Shown here: positions 1-7,979 of the stretch, one piece after another
How positions within the stretch are numbered: position 1 is the first letter of the stretch
Layout: every line of letters begins with the position of its first letter
Assembly (NCBI RefSeq): GCF_000196875.2
Contig: NC_014532.2
Coordinates: 3,596,001-3,660,000 of the forward strand
Source of the DNA: Halomonas elongata DSM 2581
GTDB taxonomy: Bacteria > Pseudomonadota > Gammaproteobacteria > Pseudomonadales > Halomonadaceae
DNA: 64,000 bases
Direction: 5' to 3'
Made by a program: the position numbers and the translations under genes
Notes under the pieces: generated by a model
The model's input: the letters and a program-made list of their open reading frames with translations, nothing else
What the model was told of the DNA's origin: nothing
The model's database searches: none

Positions 1-1
1 C

Positions 2-631
2 CGGCACAGCAACAACCACCAGAATCTGCGCTTCAAGAACGTGGATGCCATCGGCCATCCAGCCCTGGCCACCTTTCAGTCGGATTGGGGCGGGTTTCTG
101 TGCAAGTCGCGTGGCAAGCCGATGCTGCCGTACTTCCTGTCCACGCTCGACCCGGCCGCTTGGCGCTCCAACATCCCGGAATCCGGCTATCCGCAGGCCC
201 TGACACCGGGCGTGCGCGAGCTGGGGCAGCCTGGCGATCTGTGGGGCAACATCTATCCACGGGGCGGGTTCATCAACCAGGGCAACGACTACAAAGCCGG
301 CGCTGTCGCCGCACAGCGCGTGGCCGACGTCGTCACGCGAACCGGTCAGCCGCATGTCTACAATCCGCTACTTTCCCACCACGACGAGGGCTACTGGCCA
401 CCGGATCCCGTGAAGGAAGGCGACCGGTCGACGCATCGCTGGCAGCCCCTCGCCCCTCAGATGGAAGACAGCTGTGCCGTCTGGCCCGATCGCGGGCCGA
501 TGGCCACCTACCAGGACCGGCGCGATGGCAGCGGGGATAACGTCTGGGCGATGTGGCGACCGATTACCTGCTGCGCGCGTCGTGGCGAGGAACTGCTCTT
601 TGATACCGGAGGTGACGGATGGGTCGAATGA
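2..631 (+). CDS. TraU-like ICE conjugation protein (TIGR03756 type), 5' end missing
   Basis: The open frame is already running at base 2, so the N-terminal part lies left of the window. The visible part has the motif FKNVDAIGHPA near its start and paired cysteines, which I recognise from the TraU-like family of GI-type integrative elements (TIGR03756). Such proteins are exported and take part in assembling the mating-pair type IV secretion apparatus. It overlaps the next gene by 13 bases, and the four genes to 3949 follow the order usual for ICEclc/PFGI-1-like elements, which is the main support. Family membership is likely; the exact role is inferred. Confidence 0.8.
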   Translation, partial: RHSNNHQNLRFKNVDAIGHPALATFQSDWGGFLCKSRGKPMLPYFLSTLDPAAWRSNIPESGYPQALTPGVRELGQPGDLWGNIYPRGGFINQGNDYKAGAVAAQRVADVVTRTGQPHVYNPLLSHHDEGYWPPDPVKEGDRSTHRWQPLAPQMEDSCAVWPDRGPMATYQDRRDGSGDNVWAMWRPITCCARRGEELLFDTGGDGWVE

Positions 632-2046
632 CACACACCATGACTCGCCTGACGCTGGGCATCAGCCTGGCGGCGGCGGTCAGCACCGCACAGGCGCAAA
701 CCGCCTCGGATGCCCTGTATTACGATATCGGCGGCGCCGCCCCGATCAGCGTCTCCGCGGGGCGGGGCCACTCGCCTTCGGCGCTCAGCATGGGCGCCAG
801 GTGGAACCTCAACGCCACCTGCGGCAACTTCGACATGGGCGCCTCCGTGTCGAACCAGCTCAACGGCATTACCAACGGCTTCCAGAACCTCATGGGTGAT
901 GTCGTCCAGAACGCCACCGGGGCGGTGGCGTCGTTGCCCGCCATGGTGATCCAGCGAGCGAACCCCCAGCTCTATGACCTGCTGCAGAACGGTGTGCTGC
1001 AGGGGCGCCTGGACTATGACAAGACCAAGCTGTCGTGCCAGAACATGGCCGAGCAGATGACCGACTTTGCCATGGGAGAGCAGTCCCAACAGGCTGCCAA
1101 GGCAGAGAATTGGAAGGCTACCGCCAAGAACACCCAGGACCCTGTCGCTGCTCAGGAAGTGGTCGAGGAACAAGGCGGCAACAAGGGCCGCACCTGGGTC
1201 GGCGGTCAAAAGCGCGGAGGGGAAAATCAAGAGCCGATCGAGGTCGTCGAGGATACAGCGATCGCGGGTTACAACCAGCTGCACGGCCGTAGCGATCCCA
1301 CCAGCACGCAGTCAGTCTCTGGCGGTGGCCAAGGGTGGGGATCCATATCCACCAATGACGGTGACTGGCCGGGGGGCGGCAGTTTCAGTAATGCGGCCTC
1401 GGGTGATTGCCAGGGGGGCATGTGCACTGTCTGGCAGGATCCCCAGGAGGCCGCTGACTGGACCAAATCCGTGATCGGTGAGACCGAGATCCGGACCTGC
1501 GATGGCTGTGATAAACGACAAGGCCAGGCCGGCACCGGCCTGATGAAAGCCCTCGAGGAGGAACAGACCACCCTGGCCGAGAATCTCGCTGACCTGGTCA
1601 GTGGCAACACGGACCCCACGCCCAGCGCCCTGAATGCGGTGTCCGCTGGCCCGGGCCTGTCCGTCTCACGGGGCGTGATCGAAGCGATTCGCAAAGATCC
1701 CGATGCTGAACTGCTCACGCAGCGTCTGGCCGGTGAAATGGCGCTGTCGCGCACCCTCACCAAAGCCATGTGGGCACGCCGCACGCTCCTCGCCGGCGCC
1801 AGTGAGCCAGGCATCGCCAACAATGAAGAAGGCATGACCGAACTCGAGCGCAAGCTCACGCACCTCGATCGCGATATCGACGCGCTCAAGAGCGAGCTGG
1901 AAGTCCGCACCGCGTTGGCCAACAACGCCGCCCAGCTGGCCCTCCAGCGTGTGGCGCAGCGTCGGGCCAATACCAGTGCCCCAGGCGTCAACCTGCCCGA
2001 ATCCCGTCGCGACAACCGCGGCCGTCCGTCTGAGGAGGCCAATTAA
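619..2046 (+). CDS. ICE conjugation protein of TIGR03755 type, exported
   Basis: A 475-residue protein starts at ATG 619 behind a good GGAGGTGA ribosome site. An N-terminal signal peptide (about residues 1-27, ending STAQAQ) predicts export to the periplasm. The middle is Gly/Ser/Gln-rich with several cysteine pairs (CDGCDK, GDCQGGMC); the C-terminal third is a long helical, probably coiled-coil segment. This architecture and its place between the TraU-like gene and a TraG-N gene match the TIGR03755 family of ICE mating proteins. The biochemical function is unknown. It shares one base with the next gene (TAATG), indicating translational coupling. Confidence 0.8.
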   Translation: MGRMTHTMTRLTLGISLAAAVSTAQAQTASDALYYDIGGAAPISVSAGRGHSPSALSMGARWNLNATCGNFDMGASVSNQLNGITNGFQNLMGDVVQNATGAVASLPAMVIQRANPQLYDLLQNGVLQGRLDYDKTKLSCQNMAEQMTDFAMGEQSQQAAKAENWKATAKNTQDPVAAQEVVEEQGGNKGRTWVGGQKRGGENQEPIEVVEDTAIAGYNQLHGRSDPTSTQSVSGGGQGWGSISTNDGDWPGGGSFSNAASGDCQGGMCTVWQDPQEAADWTKSVIGETEIRTCDGCDKRQGQAGTGLMKALEEEQTTLAENLADLVSGNTDPTPSALNAVSAGPGLSVSRGVIEAIRKDPDAELLTQRLAGEMALSRTLTKAMWARRTLLAGASEPGIANNEEGMTELERKLTHLDRDIDALKSELEVRTALANNAAQLALQRVAQRRANTSAPGVNLPESRRDNRGRPSEEAN

Positions 2047-2408
2047 TGGGGTTGCACCCGCGTACCTGGCCACCACTGCTGGTGGCCGCCCTTACGTTTC
2101 TGCTGGTCGTGCTGCTGAGCGGCATGATCGCTTCCGTGGCGATCTCGCTGCTGGGCAGCCTGACGGCATTTCAATCGGCCATGCACGTCGCGGCGCCGTG
2201 GCTGTTCCTGTGGCGCTGTGGCTTATATGGCCTGGGTTTCGTGCTCTGGCGGTATCGGCTGCGGCCGCGCACTGTGGCTCGTCTGCAAGATGACCAGGAT
2301 GGCGGCCAGGCCGCCTATGCGATGCTGGTCCGCCTCGAGCGACATGTGCTCGTAGTGGTGGCCCTGATCGAGCTCTACAACCTCTACAACTGGTTGGGAG
2401 GCGCCTGA
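2046..2408 (+). CDS. small inner-membrane protein of the ICE conjugation operon
   Basis: A 120-residue protein with at least two strongly hydrophobic stretches (about residues 10-38 and 52-75) and a third near the C terminus, so probably an inner-membrane protein. Start and stop overlap both neighbours (TAATG at 2045, TGATG at 2406), placing it firmly in the conjugation operon. A small membrane protein of unknown function occurs at this position in related elements. No catalytic motif is visible, and I do not recognise a named family. Confidence 0.7.
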   Translation: MGLHPRTWPPLLVAALTFLLVVLLSGMIASVAISLLGSLTAFQSAMHVAAPWLFLWRCGLYGLGFVLWRYRLRPRTVARLQDDQDGGQAAYAMLVRLERHVLVVVALIELYNLYNWLGGA

Positions 2409-3949
2409 TGGACGTATCACTCAACGTCAGCAATTACATGGAGACCGCGCTGTTGATGCTCGGCTGGGTCATCAACAACGGGATCTGGGACGCGATGCTC
2501 GGGACGGGCCTGGCGGTGATTCCGATCATCGCCCTGATTCTGTCGGAGTGGTACCAGGCACGCCGAGAAGGTGATGACGAAGGCAACAAGGGGCTGTTGA
2601 CCATCAACCGCATCGAAGCCCGGCTGTACGCCATGATCATCATCGTGGCCTTCACGTGCATGCCGGTGCTTGGGGTGTCGTTCAACCCGGTGGCCACCGA
2701 AGAGATCGAGCGCAATGGCGAGACTTGCAGTACCGCCGTCATCGGGGATGGGGCGTATAGCGAGGACACCCTGAATTCCCTGGATGGGCAGAGTGCCAAG
2801 GCCCCATTGTGGTGGGCGTTCGTGCATGCCGTGTCGAAGGGCATGACCAATGTGGCCATCAGCAAGATCCCGTGTTCTCCGGATATCCAGGCGGTCGCCA
2901 CCGAAATCGACATGGAGGAGATCGAAGACCCCATTCTGAAGGAAGAGGTGGCAGACTTCACGAATACCTGTTTCAAGGACGCACGCAGTAAATATCACGA
3001 AGAGCACGGCGAAATCGATCAGGATGACGCCGTCGACACCGACTGGCTCGGCTCCCACGAGTTCCTGGAGACGTCGGGCTACTACGACTCGCTATATGCC
3101 GAACGGCCGGTCAAAGGCTTCCCGTTTGATTCGGACCGGGACATGTCGCGCTCGAACACCGGCCCGGGACAACCAGGCTATCCGACCTGCAAAGAGTGGT
3201 GGCAAGACAGTGAAAACGGTCTCTACACCCGGCTGCAGGGTGAGATCAGTGGCATGGATCAACTGTGGCAGGCTCTGACCGATGGCACGACCAACAAGGA
3301 CGTGGCCACCGAGGCCATGGTCCGGCGCATGGTGAGCGTCCATGGCGATGTCGGCAAGGGGAGCTCGTCGGGCAGCGTCAACGGTTATGGCGCTCGCGGT
3401 GAGAACAGCGCGGCCGACGCGCTCTCCAAGATCGTCGGCGGTGCCGGCGGGGCCATGACGGCTGGTGTGGCCAAGGTCGGCATGGACATGGTCAAACAAG
3501 CCCTGCCCATGATCCAGAACGCCCTGGTCATGGCTGTCGTGATCTGCCTGCCCTTCGTGATGGTGGTCTCCGGATACAGCTTCAAAGCGGCCGGTATGGC
3601 GACCTTCGGCTTGTTTGCGATCTTCTTCCTGTCATTCTGGTGGGAGCTGGCCCGCTGGATGGAGTACCACCTGTCAGTAATGCTCTATGGTGACGGCGCG
3701 TTACTGGTTCAGGCCGTCGTTGGCGGCGTCGAGAACGTGTACGACAGGATCGTGCTGACGTTCGTGGAGTGGTCGATGTACTTCATTCTGCCGTCAGTTT
3801 GGGTGGCGGCCCTGGGCTGGTCAGGGATGAAAGTTGGAGGTGCTATTGGTAACAATCTTCAGGAAGGTTCCAGGGGGGCCAAAGACGCCGGAGAGTCAGG
3901 CGCTAAGCAAGCGGCAGGAAAGGCTGGTAAAGCGGCAGGAGGTAAGTAG
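2408..3949 (+). CDS. TraG N-terminal-domain conjugation protein
   Basis: A 513-residue membrane protein. Hydrophobic helices appear near residues 15-45 and 70-90, and a cluster of long ones from about residue 360 to 490, with a large soluble loop in between carrying several cysteines. The length, topology and position at the end of this operon fit the TraG N-terminal domain proteins of GI-type ICEs, which act in mating-pair formation and stabilisation at the inner membrane. The extreme C terminus is Ala/Gly/Lys-rich. A terminator-like hairpin follows 27 bases downstream, so this is probably the last gene of the operon. Confidence 0.8.
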   Translation: MDVSLNVSNYMETALLMLGWVINNGIWDAMLGTGLAVIPIIALILSEWYQARREGDDEGNKGLLTINRIEARLYAMIIIVAFTCMPVLGVSFNPVATEEIERNGETCSTAVIGDGAYSEDTLNSLDGQSAKAPLWWAFVHAVSKGMTNVAISKIPCSPDIQAVATEIDMEEIEDPILKEEVADFTNTCFKDARSKYHEEHGEIDQDDAVDTDWLGSHEFLETSGYYDSLYAERPVKGFPFDSDRDMSRSNTGPGQPGYPTCKEWWQDSENGLYTRLQGEISGMDQLWQALTDGTTNKDVATEAMVRRMVSVHGDVGKGSSSGSVNGYGARGENSAADALSKIVGGAGGAMTAGVAKVGMDMVKQALPMIQNALVMAVVICLPFVMVVSGYSFKAAGMATFGLFAIFFLSFWWELARWMEYHLSVMLYGDGALLVQAVVGGVENVYDRIVLTFVEWSMYFILPSVWVAALGWSGMKVGGAIGNNLQEGSRGAKDAGESGAKQAAGKAGKAAGGK

Positions 3950-3975
3950 GGAAGATAAGGTAGGAAAAGGAAATA

Positions 3976-3996
3976 GGGCTCCGAGTGGAGCCCTTA
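3976..3996 (+). terminator. likely intrinsic terminator of the conjugation operon
   Basis: A stem GGGCTCC/GGAGCCC with a four-base loop lies 27 bases after the TraG-like stop. The T-run after it is weak, so termination strength is uncertain. Confidence 0.45.
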
Positions 3997-4090
3997 CAGT
4001 TCTGAGTTGCTACACAAAGGATGATCTGGTGTGTCCACCCTGAAGCCAGAAGCATTATTATAGTAACCTGGAGCCGCACGCCCCCCCGAG

Positions 4091-4414
4091 CTACTCACCC
4101 TTAGCATGATGTCCGTTCTGATAGTATCCGAATCCGTCAGGGCCTTCTGCAAGCCCCTGGAAGCCTTCGCCTGTTGATGCCCAGGTCTTTCCTGGAGCAT
4201 TTTTATCAGCTCGCTTTGACGGGGTGTCTTGCCCATCATCTTCCGGCACGAAAGCCAACATCAGCTTCCCCGCATCATGCACAACGTTCCCCAGGGCACG
4301 GCCAGTCACACGACCAAACGCGACCGCGGCACCGGCCACGTCCTCGTGGCCCAGCTCGGCCGCTTGGCGATCAGCACCGGCTTTTAGCTGCTTCAGTCGT
4401 TCCTTGAGTGTCAT
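4091..4414 (-). CDS. hypothetical ICE protein, 107 aa
   Basis: A minus-strand gene with a plausible GAGAGGTG ribosome site before ATG 4414. The N terminus is charged and helical (MTLKERLKQLKAG). The middle has a glycine/valine helix, and the C terminus ends in a GPDGFGYY motif followed by a basic tail. A similar 'GPxGYGxY' ending occurs in DUF3742 proteins, which often follow TraG in this element family, but this protein lacks their two membrane helices. I treat that resemblance as weak. It converges on the conjugation operon. Confidence 0.5.
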   Translation of the reverse strand: MTLKERLKQLKAGADRQAAELGHEDVAGAAVAFGRVTGRALGNVVHDAGKLMLAFVPEDDGQDTPSKRADKNAPGKTWASTGEGFQGLAEGPDGFGYYQNGHHAKGE

Positions 4415-4651
4415 GACGCACCTCTCGGGAGATACACGTAACCTAGATTATCTAGGGTAGATCGGTGTCGGGTGGCCATCAAGCCCCCTCACTGCGACCT
4501 CCCGATGCCTGCTGAGGTCCCCGATGCCACGAAGTGGCGTGTTCTTCTCGGGGGAGGCATACTCAACCAGTAGGCAATTTCGCTTGGTATCTCGGCTATG
4601 CCCGGATAGCACGAGGACAGTATCCGTAATCGAAACGACTGGAGTCATGGA

Positions 4652-5032
4652 ATGATGCAGCGTACTGCTCACTGGTTGGTCGGCATGGCCATTCTCTCGA
4701 TCTCGACGGCATCCCCCGCACAGCAACTGGACCCAGCTCTCTGCCTCAAGATCCATATCCCCTGGATGAACTACTTCGCGCCACTGACGGGGTCCAATAT
4801 CAGCGAGCCGGACATTGCCACTGCCAAGCAAAAGCTCACGGACGCACGGCCGAATATGACGCCAAGGCTACAAGCGGCGCTGGATGACTTGGTCGCCGCC
4901 AATGAAGCGTTGGCTGACAATCCGAAGGACATGCTCGATTCGGATCACCCTCTCAACAATGGTGAGGCCGACCGCCTGTGGAATACCTATGAGGAAGAGT
5001 TTGAAGCCGCCTGTCCCGAGGTTTCCTCGTAA
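4652..5032 (+). CDS. small exported protein, function unknown
   Basis: A 126-residue protein beginning with a typical Sec signal peptide (hydrophobic core about residues 8-20, cleavage after SPAQ). The mature part is acidic and helical with two cysteines (about residues 31 and 121) that could form a disulfide. A GGAGTC site precedes the ATG-ATG start; the second ATG (4655) is equally possible. I do not recognise a family. It sits between the conjugation genes and a DUF4282 gene, so it may be a periplasmic accessory of the element. Confidence 0.55.
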   Translation: MMQRTAHWLVGMAILSISTASPAQQLDPALCLKIHIPWMNYFAPLTGSNISEPDIATAKQKLTDARPNMTPRLQAALDDLVAANEALADNPKDMLDSDHPLNNGEADRLWNTYEEEFEAACPEVSS

Positions 5033-5048
5033 GCCCGCATTGATAACA

Positions 5049-5113
5049 GCGCCTGTGTGCAAAATCTGCAGGCTATCCCCGGCTAAGGCGCCTGGATTGC
5101 GCGAGAGAGCGCC
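5049..5113. repeat. imperfect direct repeat, copy 1
   Basis: About 65 bases that recur at 5662-5727 with about 85-90% identity by eye. The core TGTGCAAAATCTGCAG and the tail TGGATTGCGCGAGAGAGCGCC are shared. The two copies flank the DUF4282 gene. Copy 2 lies just past the 3' end of the Rpn gene, so copy 1 may mark where another Rpn-type gene used to end. Confidence 0.7.
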
Positions 5114-5303
5114 TAGAATCAGCATTGTACTGCAACCCACTCCTTATAGAACTTCATTCTATCCCTCCGAGCCTCTTGCGGAGCCCATTCTGTTTGTGGT
5201 GATCTAAATAGCGTATGCAGCACTGTTCGGCCGTTTCCTTATATCGGCTGCAGACAGCTGATTTCGATGGAACGAACGTTATCAATCGACAAGGAGATGC
5301 ACG

Positions 5304-5597
5304 ATGAACCTCGGCGATTTCACATCTTTCGAGAAGTTTTTAACCCCAAAGTTGATCCAGGTCGCCTACTGGATTGGCATCATAATGATAGTTCTCGGTG
5401 GTATTGGAGGGATTGTCACAGCCCTATTCAGCGGGAAACTCCTGCTTCTTCTCATGAACATTATCGGCTTATTACTCGGCCTTCTGTTCTGGCGTGTCCT
5501 CTGTGAAGGCGCCATACTATTGTTCGGCATCTATGATCGACTAGGTGAGATCAAAGACGGCCTTCAAGAATCACGCTCAGTATCCAACGATAATTAA
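5304..5597 (+). CDS. DUF4282 domain membrane protein
   Basis: A 97-residue protein starting at ATG 5304 behind an AAGGAGA site. It has the DUF4282 layout: an amphipathic N terminus (FEKFLTPKLIQ), a first membrane helix (about residues 20-42), a second (about 48-70) leading into FWRVLCEG, then a charged tail. Function of the family is unknown. An in-frame ORF exists upstream, but the ribosome site decides for this start. The gene is bracketed by a 65-bp direct repeat, which suggests it arrived or was exchanged as a unit. Confidence 0.75.
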   Translation: MNLGDFTSFEKFLTPKLIQVAYWIGIIMIVLGGIGGIVTALFSGKLLLLLMNIIGLLLGLLFWRVLCEGAILLFGIYDRLGEIKDGLQESRSVSNDN

Positions 5598-5661
5598 CAT
5601 ACCGCCCTGGCGGCCTTCACTGGCTGTCAGGGCCTCTTTGTAGGTCTCAGGATATAACGCC

Positions 5662-5727
5662 GCGCCTGTGTGCAAAATCTGCAGACCTATCCCGGGCCAA
5701 GGCGTCTGGATTGCGCGAGAGAGCGCC
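5662..5727. repeat. imperfect direct repeat, copy 2
   Basis: Second copy of the repeat at 5049-5113, ending five bases before the stop of the minus-strand Rpn nuclease gene. With copy 1 it brackets the DUF4282 gene. Confidence 0.7.
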
Positions 5728-5732
5728 GGGGT

Positions 5733-6650
5733 TCAGCGCTCCATCTCCCGACGCAGCTCAACCACTCTGGCGACATCCAGTCCTGAGAACTCCGCAATGA
5801 GCTCGTCTGACATGTCTCCGTGCTGGAGCATTCGACGAGCCATCTCTAAGGCATGACGTTCCTCGCCTTCCTGTTTGAAGCGTTCTGGCCATTCTCTAAT
5901 GCGCTCTGCCAACATGGCGTGTACCTCCTGCAGATCCTGTAGGGCACTGATCTCGTCGGGGTCGAATCCTGGCCACCGGCTGGGAATCAGGACGCGTGTG
6001 ACCCAGACAGTGAACGCCCGCCGAAGCGAGTCATGTTCGGGTGCCTGCAGCCACTCTCCCAGCCGCTTGAGCACCGCTTCCCACTGCGCCAAATCCTGAC
6101 TGTGCTCCAACTGGAACAGCGCGCCCACCAAATTGCGTGTCTCCTCCAGATGATCTTCATTCTGGCAGATTTCCGCCTCATCGAGGAGGAGGTAGGGCAA
6201 CGACGGTCGATAGTGGGACAATCCCCCTGGTATGGGTTCGACCAGGTCAACGACGTTTTGTGCCGCGGTCCAGCGCTGATCCCCATTATACAGCACGATG
6301 GGCAGCACCGGTGGCAGCTTGCCTGCGGGGGTAAAGGCCTTCTGCCGGATCAGGTCCTGGTACAGCAGCGCCTCATAAGCCATAACCCTGACGGCCATGT
6401 AGCGATCGACGGTGCGCTGGAACTCGATGAGCAGGTAGACATAGAGCCATCCCTCTCCCCAACGCACCCGCCAGATGATGTCATCCTCGCGGTCGCGCAG
6501 GTCATCCGAGACGTAGCTGCCGCTAACCTTCTCCAGACTGTCGAGATCCAGCTGGTCGACCCACTCTTCCTGGACGAACTCGGTCAGCAGGTCCCGCACC
6601 ATCGCCGGTTCTGAGAAGAGGCGCTTGTAGCTGTTGTCGTGATCCGCCAC
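5733..6650 (-). CDS. Rpn family recombination-promoting nuclease / putative transposase
   Basis: A 305-residue protein with the Rpn/YhgA-like N-terminal domain: DxxYKRLFSEP near the start, then a PD-(D/E)xK-type core with D/E residues before RWGEGWLYVYLLIEFQ (about residues 78-98). The C-terminal part is helical. Members of this family are DNA nucleases that promote RecA-independent recombination in E. coli; here that is inferred. The GTG start at 6650 lies three bases after the stop of the HU gene, so the two are probably one transcript and translationally coupled. Confidence 0.8.
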   Translation of the reverse strand: MADHDNSYKRLFSEPAMVRDLLTEFVQEEWVDQLDLDSLEKVSGSYVSDDLRDREDDIIWRVRWGEGWLYVYLLIEFQRTVDRYMAVRVMAYEALLYQDLIRQKAFTPAGKLPPVLPIVLYNGDQRWTAAQNVVDLVEPIPGGLSHYRPSLPYLLLDEAEICQNEDHLEETRNLVGALFQLEHSQDLAQWEAVLKRLGEWLQAPEHDSLRRAFTVWVTRVLIPSRWPGFDPDEISALQDLQEVHAMLAERIREWPERFKQEGEERHALEMARRMLQHGDMSDELIAEFSGLDVARVVELRREMER

Positions 6651-6653
6651 GGA

Positions 6654-6929
6654 TTAACCCTTCACCGCGTCCTTGAGTCCCTGCCCCGCCTTGAAGGCAG
6701 GCACCTTGGCGGCAGGGATCGTCATCTCCTCGCCGGTCTGCGGATTGCGCCCGGTGCGGGCCGCCCGTTCGCGTGTCTCGAAGGTCCCGAAGCCGAGGAG
6801 GGTCAGCTTGTCTCCCTGGGACAGCGTCTTGGCCACTGAGTCAGTGAAGGCCGTCAGGCAGCGCTCTGCCTGGGCCTGGGACAGTTCCGCGGTGGTGGCG
6901 ATCTGTTTCACGAGTTCCGACTTGTTCAT
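6654..6929 (-). CDS. HU-family histone-like DNA-binding protein
   Basis: A 91-residue protein of full family length. It shows the HU signature: [11 protein letters not shown] at the N terminus, GFGTFE in the middle, and the arm with the [13 protein letters not shown] motif that inserts at DNA kinks. It binds and bends DNA non-specifically. The pairing upstream of an Rpn nuclease suggests a role in element DNA architecture or recombination (inference). A GAGAGGGAC-type ribosome site precedes ATG 6929. It is probably an accessory copy in addition to chromosomal HU. Confidence 0.92.
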   Translation of the reverse strand: MNKSELVKQIATTAELSQAQAERCLTAFTDSVAKTLSQGDKLTLLGFGTFETRERAARTGRNPQTGEEMTIPAAKVPAFKAGQGLKDAVKG

Positions 6930-7372
6930 GGGTAGTCCCTCTCCAGCGTCATAGGCGAAAGCCGGGCGACGACCGCCCGCATTGGCAGCCTACTGAGCGT
7001 CGAACTCAAATGGCAACCGCAAAGGGTAAAATGGCTGATAAGGGAATGGCGCCCCCAAGGGGAAGGGGCTTACCCGTATAGGATAGAGGGTGGCAACCCC
7101 AAAGGGCGAAAGAGCCAAAGGGAAGATGGGGAAAGGGGACTTCTGCGTATCACGCGATTCGCGTTATACCCCGGGCTCTTGTCGGCATCGGCGCAAGTTC
7201 AACGCTGGTCGGATCTGCTGGTAATTCTGGACCTGCAGAGCGGTAATCGTCTGTTTCTCAGACTCAAGGCTTCCGGATCACTGACCAGCACATGCTGTAG
7301 GGGCCCTAGTGCTTCCGGTGGCAGGTACTGCACCCAGAGAAGGTCTTGATGCGCTGCATGGGGCCTCGGCAC
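6930..7372. other. non-coding stretch with purine-rich tract
   Basis: No credible gene. About 7014-7135 is strongly purine-rich on the plus strand, with a loosely repeated motif (TGGCAACC-C-AAAGGG) at 7011 and 7090. It presumably holds the promoter of the minus-strand HU-Rpn pair at its left end. Nothing else is recognised. Confidence 0.4.
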
Positions 7373-7876
7373 TCAGTCGATGGAAAGTTCGATGGGCGAC
7401 AGCGTCAGCCCGGGACGAGGACGATAGTACAGGGTGCCGCTCAGCCCTTGCAGTGTCGCGCCCTTGGCATCGTCGTGGTAGACGCGACGATAGACGGGAC
7501 GATCGCCATGGCGCCCGCCGATATCCAGCGACAGATCCTGCTCGGTAATCACCACCTTGCGAGTCTCGCCGCCGAACCAGCCCGTGCTCCAGGTCGCCTC
7601 GGCTTGCCAGGTGAACATGCCGGGAAACGGGGGCGTGGCACCGGGAAATTCCACCAGCAGCCATACCGACTGGTAGCGGGTGCCGAGCCGATGGTTCCAT
7701 TCGTTGCGGCGCTCGAGGCGCACCCGGGGCGCGTAGAGCAGGCGAAACAGGCGATCGAGTTCCTGCTTGAGGTCGCCCGCCCAATCAGCGGGATGGCGGC
7801 CGAAGCGGGTGTTGCGCACCCAGTCCTGCAGTGGCGTCTCACGGGTGAAGTACAGGCTGACGGCGCCGCCGATGAC
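7373..7876 (-). pseudogene. C-terminal remnant of a larger type VI-associated protein
   Basis: The frame reads VIGGAVSLYFTRETPLQDWV and continues to a natural-looking C terminus, but there is no ATG and a stop lies a few codons upstream. The only starts (GTG at 7819) are internal. The 'DTPLxxWxxxxxFG'-like segment recalls the membrane-adjacent region near the end of VasX-type toxins, but this is a weak match. It lies downstream of the terminator of the type VI effector operon, with no visible promoter. Most likely it is the stump of a deleted effector gene. Confidence 0.5.
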
Positions 7877-7900
7877 TGATCGCGGTCGTCACTGAACTGG

Positions 7901-7929
7901 AAAGGGCACGGCTTCGACCGTGCCCTTTT
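7901..7929. terminator. strong intrinsic terminator, probably bidirectional
   Basis: A perfect stem AAAGGGCACGG/CCGTGCCCTTT with a short loop (CTTCGA-type) and T-runs on both sides. It lies about 50 bases after the stop of the DUF2235 gene on the minus strand and so ends the type VI effector operon. Confidence 0.85.
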
Positions 7930-7979
7930 CGTTGGCCTGATAGAGTCGACGCGACGATGGCTACTAAGCCCACCATACC

